A stretch of 64,000 nucleotides of DNA from Bacillus sp. SKDU12 (lineage in GTDB: Bacteria; Bacillota; Bacilli; Bacillales; Bacillaceae): assembly GCF_010093085.1 (NCBI RefSeq), contig NZ_MSRC01000016.1, positions 124,001-188,000 of the forward strand, written 5' to 3'. This document shows, one piece after another, positions 57,988 to 64,000 of the stretch. The position numbers and the translations under genes were made by a program. The notes under the pieces are model-generated. The model made no database searches and was not told where the DNA came from. It worked only from the letters and a program-made list of their open reading frames with translations. Positions within the stretch are counted from its first letter, which is position 1, and each line of letters starts with the position of its first letter.

Positions 57988-58365
57988 TTAATGCGGAGTG
58001 TTTCCGAATTCCTCTATGCACTGCTGGACAACTGTCACGCCCTGACTGAGTGCCGCGCCGCCTCCAAACGCCGCTGCCACACTGACCGCTTCGAGAATGT
58101 TTTCTTCTGTGGCTCCCTGATCAAGACAGCCTTTTGTATGATAGATCATGCAATACTCATCTTGGGCATTGATGGCAATTCCGAGCGCGATCAGCTGTTT
58201 TTCTCTTTCAGTCAGTGAGTTGCCGGCAAAGCATTGCTCAGTAAACTCGTTAAACTTTCTTCCCATCAGCGGCATCTTTTGTTCAAATGTGCCTAAACCT
58301 AATTTATATTGCGTTAGCGCGTCCTGCATGCTTTCTCTGTCTTGATTCAAAGAAAATCCCTCCAT
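57988..58365 (-). CDS. yurZ: Carboxymuconolactone decarboxylase-like protein YurZ
   Basis: 125 residues, AhpD/CMD fold: [27 protein letters not shown] carries a Cys-x-x-x-His, with the usual second Cys of CxxC replaced by Tyr in YCMIYH, and [19 protein letters not shown] follows. AhpD-like proteins are thiol peroxidase adaptors; with a single Cys that activity is doubtful. Transcribed on the minus strand, separated from metQ by terminators. Confidence 0.83.
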   Translation of the reverse strand: MEGFSLNQDRESMQDALTQYKLGLGTFEQKMPLMGRKFNEFTEQCFAGNSLTEREKQLIALGIAINAQDEYCMIYHTKGCLDQGATEENILEAVSVAAAFGGGAALSQGVTVVQQCIEEFGNTPH

Positions 58366-58417
58366 CTGTTTAACATTCCTTTTTATTATGAACAGCTTTT
58401 AGGAAAATACCCGAAAA

Positions 58418-58444
58418 AAACCCCGGATTTCTCATCCGGGGTTT
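58418..58444. terminator. Hairpin 1 between yurZ and metQ
   Basis: AAACCCCGGAT / ATCCGGGGTTT stem. Nearly the same hairpin recurs at 58616-58640. Confidence 0.75.
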
Positions 58445-58571
58445 CACCGTGTCAGCAAACCCTCGCATTCGTTGTCAGACCTGCACGTTGGTGCTCACGA
58501 ATCACAACATTCGCTCCGCTCCAATGCTCGGCCTTCCTAGACTTCAAGGGTTTTCATTCGCGCTGAAAAGA

Positions 58572-58608
58572 TGACAAAGCCCTTAAACTAAGTTTTAGGG
58601 CTTTGTCA
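58572..58608. terminator. Hairpin 2 between yurZ and metQ
   Basis: TGACAAAGCCCT / AGGGCTTTGTCA 12-bp stem with an A/T-rich loop. Confidence 0.65.
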
Positions 58609-58615
58609 ATAATCG

Positions 58616-58640
58616 AACCCCGGATTTTCATCCGGGGTTT
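58616..58640 (-). terminator. Hairpin 3, terminator of metNPQ
   Basis: AACCCCGGATTTTCATCCGG-type stem immediately past the metQ stop, a near copy of hairpin 1. Confidence 0.75.
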
Positions 58641-58645
58641 CGGTC

Positions 58646-59470
58646 TTATTCAGATACAGGAAGCACAGCTCCATCGTATTTTTTCTCGATGAAATCTTTG
58701 ATCTCTTTAGAGTGAAGAACTTCCATCAGCGCTTTGATTTTTGCGGAATTCTCTTCGCCTTTTCTGACGGCAATAATGTTAGCGTATGGGTTGTTTTTCG
58801 TTGCTTCTACTTCAATCGCATCTTTTTTAGGATTTAATTTATTTTGAATCGCATAGTTTACATTGATGAAGACAGCGTCTCCTTCTTTGTTATCATATGC
58901 TTTTGCCGTTACTTCCGGCGCTACTTTTTTAAATTGAAGATTTTTCGGGTTTTTCTTAATGTCTTTCAATGTCGCGTCAACTGTTTCCACTTTAGAGTCA
59001 AGTGTGATTAATCCCGCGTTTTCAAGCATTGCAAGCATACGGCCTTGTTCAGCGACGTTGTTTGTCAAAATAATGGTCGCACCCTTTGGAAGGTCTTTCA
59101 GCGATTTATATGTTTTAGAGTAAATACCGAATGGCTCTAAGTGAACAGCTCCGGCATTCACAAGTTTGTAGTCTTTGTTTTCTTTCATTTCTTGCTCAAG
59201 GTAAGGAATGTGCTGGAAGTAGTTCGCATCCACTTCTTCATCAGATAAAGCTTTGTTGTACATCTTGTAATCACTAAGCACTTTCACTTTCAGCGTGTAG
59301 CCTTTTTCTTTCAACAATGGTTCAGCTTCTTTTAAAATTTCCGCATGCGGTGTTTTTGTTGCTGCGACGACAATGTCTTTTTTGCCGGATTCAGCCCCGT
59401 TATTCGAACCGCAGGCCGCCATGACTCCTGCAAATACAAGCAGTAATGCACCCAAAAATAGCTTTTTCAA
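58646..59470 (-). CDS. metQ: Methionine-binding lipoprotein MetQ
   Basis: 274-residue NlpA family solute-binding lipoprotein. The signal GALLLVFAGVMAACGS has a lipobox Cys. The mature protein binds methionine or methionine sulfoxide for MetNP. It lies 13 nt after metP in the metNPQ operon under an S-box. Confidence 0.93.
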   Translation of the reverse strand: MKKLFLGALLLVFAGVMAACGSNNGAESGKKDIVVAATKTPHAEILKEAEPLLKEKGYTLKVKVLSDYKMYNKALSDEEVDANYFQHIPYLEQEMKENKDYKLVNAGAVHLEPFGIYSKTYKSLKDLPKGATIILTNNVAEQGRMLAMLENAGLITLDSKVETVDATLKDIKKNPKNLQFKKVAPEVTAKAYDNKEGDAVFINVNYAIQNKLNPKKDAIEVEATKNNPYANIIAVRKGEENSAKIKALMEVLHSKEIKDFIEKKYDGAVLPVSE

Positions 59471-59483
59471 TGTAAATCCTCCC

Positions 59484-60152
59484 TTATCGTTTATCTATAA
59501 TATTTGTTATCACATCACCGATGATTTGGATAATAAACACGATGATTAAAATAAACACAGTGGCAATGAAGGTAACATCAGCATTATTAGACTGATAGCC
59601 TTCTACGTACGCAAGATTTCCAAGACCGCCTGAACCGATGGCCCCGGCAATTGCGGTTGAGCCGATCAAAGCGATGGCCGTAACCGTAATGCCGGAAATG
59701 AGAGCCGGCATAGACTCCGGAAGCAGCACTTTGAAAATAATCGTAGACGTTTTAGCACCCATTGATTTAGCGGCTTCAATCACACCTTTATCAACCTCGC
59801 GCAATGCGATTTCCGCCAAGCGCGCGTAGAACGGTGCAGAGCCGATCACCAGCGCCGGCAGTGCGGCGTTTGGCCCTAAGATGGTGCCGACTAAAAACTT
59901 CGTAAAGCCCAGCAGTAAAATAATTAAAATGAGAAACGGAATCGATCTGAATATGTTGACAATGGCCGCAATTACAGAGTTGACCGCTTTATTCTGCCAA
60001 AGGCTCCCTTTGCTTGTCAAAAAGAGCAGCAAGCCGAGGATCACTCCGATGACAAAGGCAAACAGCAGAGAGATCAGCGTCATATAAAGTGTTTCATATG
60101 TCGCATTCCACAATTCTGTTAAATCAACGTTTGGGAAGTATATTTCAAACAT
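59484..60152 (-). CDS. metP: Methionine ABC transporter permease MetP
   Basis: 222-residue MetI-type permease with about five helices; the EAA loop is EAAKSMGAKTSTIIFKVLLPESMP. ATG overlaps the metN stop by 8 nt. Confidence 0.94.
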   Translation of the reverse strand: MFEIYFPNVDLTELWNATYETLYMTLISLLFAFVIGVILGLLLFLTSKGSLWQNKAVNSVIAAIVNIFRSIPFLILIILLLGFTKFLVGTILGPNAALPALVIGSAPFYARLAEIALREVDKGVIEAAKSMGAKTSTIIFKVLLPESMPALISGITVTAIALIGSTAIAGAIGSGGLGNLAYVEGYQSNNADVTFIATVFILIIVFIIQIIGDVITNIIDKR

Positions 60153-61170
60153 TCGCGATCACCTCTGCTTTCACCTGTTTATCATTAATAAACCGGATCA
60201 CGTTTTGAACTTCTTCCTCGTCTCCGTCAATATGGATGAACAGCGAGCCGTAAGCTCCATCCTTTGTCTGCGAGATTTTCCCTTGCAGAATATTGACGCT
60301 GACATTAAAGTTTCTAATCATTTCTGTAATCAAAGGCTGCTCAGCCGAATCACCGACAAATGTGAGCTGGACCGTTTTTCCTGATGCTGTTTCATCAAGA
60401 AGGTGCGAAAGCGTTTCTTTCGTTTCTTCCGGCTCTGTCACCTGCTGAACAAATCGTTTTGTCATGTCTTCCTTCGGATTTTTGAAGACATCGAGAACCT
60501 CGCCTTCTTCCACAACCTTACCGTTTTCCATGACAGCGACTCTGTTACAGATTTTGCGGATGACATGCATTTCATGGGTGATCAGCACAATCGTCAAACC
60601 GAGTCTTTCATTAATATCGGACAATAAATCCAAAATTGAATCCGTCGTTTGCGGATCTAATGCTGATGTCGCTTCATCGCAAAGGAGAACCTTCGGATTG
60701 TTTGCAAGCGCTCTTGCGATTCCGACGCGCTGCTTCTGCCCGCCGCTCAGCTGAGACGGGTAAGATTTTTCTTTTCCTTCTAAACCGACCAGTTTAATCA
60801 GTTCGTTAGCGCGCTTCATCCGTTCGCTTTTTTTCACCCCGGCAATTTCTAAAGGAAACATGATATTATCTCTGACGGTCCGCGACCAAAGCAAATTGAA
60901 ATGCTGGAAAATCATGCTGATGTCATGGCGTGCATTTCTTAAAGCGCGTCCGTTTACTTCATTAATTTTAGTTCCCGCCACTTCCACGGTTCCTGAGGTT
61001 GGTTTCTCAAGGCCGTTCAGCAGACGGATTAAGGAACTTTTACCAGCTCCGCTATATCCTATAATTCCAAAAATCTCACCTTTTTGTATGGAAAGAGAGA
61101 CATTTTGGACAGCATTGACATCTCCATGTTTCGACTTATAAACTTTTGAAACATCTTGAAGATTGATCAA
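60145..61170 (-). CDS. metN: Methionine ABC transporter ATPase MetN
   Basis: 341 residues: Walker A GYSGAGKSS, signature LSGGQKQRVGI, Walker B VLLCDEATSALDP, and a C-terminal NIL domain (from about residue 265) that senses methionine for transinhibition. TTG start at 61170 behind AGGTGAT; longer frames run into the riboswitch leader. First gene of metNPQ. Confidence 0.94.
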   Translation of the reverse strand: MINLQDVSKVYKSKHGDVNAVQNVSLSIQKGEIFGIIGYSGAGKSSLIRLLNGLEKPTSGTVEVAGTKINEVNGRALRNARHDISMIFQHFNLLWSRTVRDNIMFPLEIAGVKKSERMKRANELIKLVGLEGKEKSYPSQLSGGQKQRVGIARALANNPKVLLCDEATSALDPQTTDSILDLLSDINERLGLTIVLITHEMHVIRKICNRVAVMENGKVVEEGEVLDVFKNPKEDMTKRFVQQVTEPEETKETLSHLLDETASGKTVQLTFVGDSAEQPLITEMIRNFNVSVNILQGKISQTKDGAYGSLFIHIDGDEEEVQNVIRFINDKQVKAEVIANV

Positions 61171-61224
61171 AGCAATCACCTGCCTTAACACTATTCTAAG
61201 AAATCTTCCGGGATATTCGGCAAA

Positions 61225-61385
61225 AGAAAAGCCTTTCTGCACATGTGAGCAGAAAGGCTTATATAAAACGCCTTTCTCTCATCTTTCAAAGCTGAACGCT
61301 TCGTGTGAATTGGCACCATTTCAACAGCGTTGATGGTTGCCGGGCTTCATAGGGCACTTCCCTCCACCTCTCTTGATAAGAGAAA
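61225..61385 (-). promoter_or_regulatory. S-box (SAM-I) riboswitch of metNPQ
   Basis: The minus-strand leader begins CTTATCAAGAGAGGTGGAGG, followed by CCCTATGAAGCCCGGCAACC, the two S-box hallmark segments, then the 3' part (GGTGCCAATTC, GATGAGAGAAAGG) and a terminator AGCCTTTCTGC / GCAGAAAGGCT with T run. SAM binding terminates transcription of the methionine transporter genes. Confidence 0.95.
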
Positions 61386-61463
61386 TATATAGTCTTTTTC
61401 GTCCGGAAATTCTTAATGTAGAATAGCATGGCGAATGATGAAATGTCAATAAAATAAATGATG

Positions 61464-61841
61464 TCAACTTTTACTATTATAATAATTTTCTATTTTTTCA
61501 CTTTTTAAAATCCTCTGAAAAAATCCATTTGTCAGCCAGAGAATAGCTTCTAGTTTTAAGAGAGCCCTGAATGAGCCCTTCACTTTCAGGCTTCCCCTCT
61601 GGATCAAATGCTGCAGGGAAATATCTCCGTGCAACAGATGAATAATTTCCGCTTGGTTTCCGTAAAAGGTCAGGTTGGACGCTGGGGGCGGAGAAATTTT
61701 TTTCATTTCCCCCTGTTCGTTTATCGAGACGGTTAAGGCTTCTGTTTCTCCCTGGAAGGTAATGAGTAATGTTGATGCGTTCAAAAGAGGTTTTAAAAAC
61801 AGATGCTGATACTCATCTTCTAACACTTCTGCTTTCTCCAT
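61464..61841 (-). CDS. yusD: SCP2-like sterol-binding domain protein YusD
   Basis: 125 residues of the SCP-2 family pattern (GDISLQHLIQRGSLKVKGSFRALLKLEAIL near the C-terminus). A non-specific lipid-binding pocket is expected from the fold. Role unknown. Confidence 0.78.
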   Translation of the reverse strand: MEKAEVLEDEYQHLFLKPLLNASTLLITFQGETEALTVSINEQGEMKKISPPPASNLTFYGNQAEIIHLLHGDISLQHLIQRGSLKVKGSFRALLKLEAILWLTNGFFQRILKSEKIENYYNSKS

Positions 61842-61948
61842 ATGTACAACCTCCTATTTGTTGGTCATACATAGACATTTCTCTTTTTGACGCAAGAACC
61901 CCTTTATAAAACGAACGACAATTTCATTGAAATACACTGAGAAATATG

Positions 61949-62269
61949 TCACAAATGGGACGCGGAAGATGATTTTTGTTTAATCAGCTCATATAAATAA
62001 GAAACAGAATGAAACGCATATCCTCTTTCGACCACTTTTCCGCCTTTAAACAGGAGAAAACACGGGACACTTTCAATTTGATACGCTTTTGCGAATGTCG
62101 GAGAGTAATTGACATTGTTTTGATAGAAGGCGACATCAGGCAGCATTTCCTTCACAACTGTCAGCATTTTGCTTGCAAGCTGGCAGGTGCCGCAAAACGG
62201 AGTATATAAATATAGGAGATACACATCATCTGCGATGTGCTCTAGCTCGTGTTCTTGAAGTTCTTTCAT
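61949..62269 (-). CDS. yusE: Thioredoxin-like protein YusE
   Basis: 106 residues. FCGTC is the redox CxxC, IESVPCFLLF the cis-Pro segment of a thioredoxin fold. ATG 62269 is chosen over an upstream in-frame start because it gives the family length; it overlaps the yusF end by 1-3 nt region. Confidence 0.84.
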   Translation of the reverse strand: MKELQEHELEHIADDVYLLYLYTPFCGTCQLASKMLTVVKEMLPDVAFYQNNVNYSPTFAKAYQIESVPCFLLFKGGKVVERGYAFHSVSYLYELIKQKSSSASHL

Positions 62270-62270
62270 G

Positions 62271-62633
62271 CTATACACCTCGGGACTTTCTTTCAAGAAA
62301 AATAGTATGGACATTTAAATTTGCGCGGAGCAGTACAGAAGCGACATGGTGTTTCGGTGCAGCCTCTACTTCCTTATAGGCTCTGTCTATATGCAAATGG
62401 CAGGCGTCATTAAATTCTCTTTTCAGCTGTTTTCTTAATGTCTCGCCTGATTCATCAGCATCAACTAATATATAGACGTCTTTATCGTATAGCTCGTCAG
62501 CCAATTCCTCAAGCTTCAGCTGGCTGATTGTTCCGTTGGTACAGATAATGCGCACTGGTTCATTCAGGACACTTTCAACTTTCTCTTTATCTGATTTTCC
62601 TTCGACAATCATCACCTTTTCCAGCTCATCCAT
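62271..62633 (-). CDS. yusF: Toprim domain protein YusF
   Basis: 120 residues with a complete Toprim motif: VIVEGKSDKEK-type Glu loop (VMIVEGKSD) and VDADESGE (DxD). Related to RNase M5 Toprim parts. The ATG at 62633 follows CAGGTGAT at good spacing; a longer form from 62711 would overlap yusG and lacks a ribosome site. Function unknown. Confidence 0.82.
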   Translation of the reverse strand: MDELEKVMIVEGKSDKEKVESVLNEPVRIICTNGTISQLKLEELADELYDKDVYILVDADESGETLRKQLKREFNDACHLHIDRAYKEVEAAPKHHVASVLLRANLNVHTIFLERKSRGV

Positions 62634-62704
62634 CTTTATCACCTGCTGCGTTAAATTTGAAACGTTCAGATTGTAAAAGAAGGCAGTGAAATTCACCGCC
62701 AACA

Positions 62705-62941
62705 TTAACACCAGCCGTTTTCATAGTCACAATCCACGTATTTTTCATCATTTCCTGAGACCACATCGGCTGTCTTATAAAATTTCTCATTTTCAAAGGA
62801 ATAGCCTGATTTAAGCTCATATTCATCCATGCTTGTCATTTGGCCGATTTTCTCATTATCATGATATAACGAGAGCCGGCCATTTTGAAAGCGGCCTGTC
62901 ACATCATTGGTGACATCGAGCTTTTGTTTGCTGAAAGCCAT
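62705..62941 (-). CDS. yusG: DUF2553 family protein YusG
   Basis: 78 residues, conserved hypothetical (MAFSKQKLDVTNDVTGRF, ending YVDCDYENGWC). Function unknown. ATG 62941 follows GGAGGTGTCC. Confidence 0.82.
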   Translation of the reverse strand: MAFSKQKLDVTNDVTGRFQNGRLSLYHDNEKIGQMTSMDEYELKSGYSFENEKFYKTADVVSGNDEKYVDCDYENGWC

Positions 62942-62996
62942 ATTGGACACCTCCCATAACGTTAGCGTGTCCAATTGCCTTCACAGCTATCCTGTT

Positions 62997-63380
62997 TTAG
63001 TCTTCTTGTGTCATTTCTTCGTATTGCTCTGCTGTCATCAGTTTTTCAATTTCAGAAGCGTCAGACGGTTCAACAACGATCATCCATGCTTTCTCGTACG
63101 GTGATTCGTTAACGAATTCCGGACTGTCATCAAGATCTTCGTTTATTTCCACAACCGTTCCATTAATCGGTGCATAAAGCTCAGATACCGTTTTAACGGA
63201 TTCAACACTGCCGAATGGCTCGTCCGCTTTGATTTCAGCGCCAACTTCAGGAAGTTCGACAAACACGATATCGCCTAGTTCGGCTTGGGCAAAATGCGTA
63301 ATTCCGATTCTGGCTTTTTCTCCTTCAACTTTCACCCACTCGTGTTCTCCTGAGTAACGCAAATCTTTAGGTATGCTCAA
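62997..63380 (-). CDS. gcvH: Glycine cleavage system H protein
   Basis: 127 residues with the lipoyl-attachment Lys in [21 protein letters not shown]. Carries the aminomethyl intermediate of glycine cleavage and is also the entry point of protein lipoylation in Bacillus. TTG start at 63380 after GGAGGG. Confidence 0.95.
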   Translation of the reverse strand: MSIPKDLRYSGEHEWVKVEGEKARIGITHFAQAELGDIVFVELPEVGAEIKADEPFGSVESVKTVSELYAPINGTVVEINEDLDDSPEFVNESPYEKAWMIVVEPSDASEIEKLMTAEQYEEMTQED

Positions 63381-63446
63381 TTGAATCCCTCCATTTTTTA
63401 CAGCACTATAATAAGAAGATACCACACTTTTCAAAAAAAATTGACA

Positions 63447-63803
63447 TTAAGCCCAGTTTTCTTCAAATTGGTCTTCTTTGAATCCGACTGTCACTTTTTC
63501 ACCGTCTGTTGTAAGCGGGCGTTTGATCAGCATTCCGTCTGAAGCCAGCAGTTCTAGCTGTTCGTCCTCCGACATATGATACAGCTTTTCTTTGAGATTC
63601 AGCTCGCGGTATTTCATGCCGCTTGTGTTGAAAAATTTCTTGAGATCCAGTCCGCTTTTTTCATAAAGCGCCTTTAGTTCCTCTTTGCTTGGAGGCTGCT
63701 CTGCAATATGTATTTCGTTGAATTCTTTTCCATGCTCTTCTAACCATTTCTTTGCTTTGCGGCACGTTCCGCATTTAGGGTACCAGTAAAAAGTTAACGA
63801 CAT
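63447..63803 (-). CDS. yusI: ArsC/Spx family protein YusI
   Basis: 118 residues of the arsenate reductase-like/Spx family: FYWYPKCGTCRKAKKWLEEHG carries CxxC near the N-terminus and IKRPLTTDGEKVTVGFKEDQ the conserved C-terminal basic segment. True arsenate reduction or RNA polymerase binding is unproven. ATG 63803 is used. Confidence 0.86.
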   Translation of the reverse strand: MSLTFYWYPKCGTCRKAKKWLEEHGKEFNEIHIAEQPPSKEELKALYEKSGLDLKKFFNTSGMKYRELNLKEKLYHMSEDEQLELLASDGMLIKRPLTTDGEKVTVGFKEDQFEENWA

Positions 63804-63878
63804 CTTCTTCCCCCTCAATAAAATAATCGAGGTTATTTTAACACAGTTTGTTTTAAAAGCCTAAACCTGTGCTTCTAA

Positions 63879-63905
63879 AAAAAAAGCTCCGCTTAATGCG
63901 GAGCT
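63879..63905 (-). terminator. Terminator of yusJ unit
   Basis: AGCTCCGC / GCGGAGCT stem followed by a T run on the minus strand, 9 nt past the yusJ stop. Confidence 0.8.
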
Positions 63906-63914
63906 CTCGGACAA

Positions 63915-64000
63915 TCAGACAATATATTTTTCAGCTTCGAAAACGGCCGCCGCTGCTTCGCGTTTTTTCTGAATGACATTTTTAGGCGTTACGCGCGTCA
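63915..64000 (-). CDS. yusJ: 3' end of acyl-CoA dehydrogenase YusJ (partial)
   Basis: Only the last 27 codons are in the window (TRVTPKNVIQKKREAAAAVF...EKYIV-stop). Position after yusI and the tail sequence fit FadE-type acyl-CoA dehydrogenase YusJ of the fatty acid degradation operon. The window edge cuts the gene; this is not a natural truncation. Confidence 0.75.
   Translation of the reverse strand, partial: TRVTPKNVIQKKREAAAAVFEAEKYIV

Overview
The window is a 64 kb chromosomal segment of a Bacillus of the subtilis species complex. Nearly every backbone gene is recognisable as the yutI-yuxL-hom/thr-yut-yun-puc-yur-frl-suf-met-yus stretch known from B. subtilis 168, in the same order and orientation. 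Many proteins differ from the 168 versions by scattered substitutions as far as I remember them, so this is probably another subspecies or close relative, not 168. Identification is by recognition of protein sequence; no search was run.

Backbone layout. 0.1-5.8 kb: yutI, yuxL and the hom-thrC-thrB operon. 5.9-16.2 kb: the yutHGFED group, lipA, lytH and the yunBCDEF group. 16.6-34.7 kb: the puc purine catabolism cluster: allantoinase, regulator PucR, permeases PucJ/PucK, the OHCU decarboxylase-uricase fusion PucL, HIU hydrolase PucM, xanthine dehydrogenase PucABCDE, and PucG/PucF for ureidoglycine and allantoate. 35-43 kb: secreted nuclease Bsn, sugar ATPase MsmX and the frl fructosamine operon with regulator FrlR. 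43-45.4 kb: yurQ, yurR, sspG, yurS. 52.3-57.5 kb: the sufCDSUB iron-sulfur operon. 58-61.4 kb: yurZ and the metNPQ methionine transporter under an S-box riboswitch. 61.4-64 kb: yusD-yusI, gcvH and the 3' end of yusJ.

Accessory regions. (1) Between pucM and pucE sits a Rap phosphatase/Phr peptide quorum-sensing pair with two small membrane-protein genes. The Rap has Glu at position 47, where Spo0F-dephosphorylating Raps have Gln. (2) Between yurS and sufB lie about 7 kb of accessory DNA. It is punctuated by displaced copies of the sufB 3' end: three tails in tandem, all encoding EMEGSIG-stop and each followed by its own terminator. They delimit two compartments of about 3 kb. The first carries an unusual 797-aa protein (DUF6765-like metal-hydrolase-like domain plus a seven-repeat RCC1-like propeller) and a transposase remnant. 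The second carries an LXG polymorphic toxin broken by an apparent 7-nt deletion, with an intact SMI1/KNR4 immunity gene. I read this as serial site-specific integration at the end of sufB. It is the most interesting part of the window.

Decay is visible elsewhere: yutC (several frameshifts) and yunG (nonsense codon plus frameshift) are pseudogenes. No rRNA, tRNA or CRISPR array was seen.
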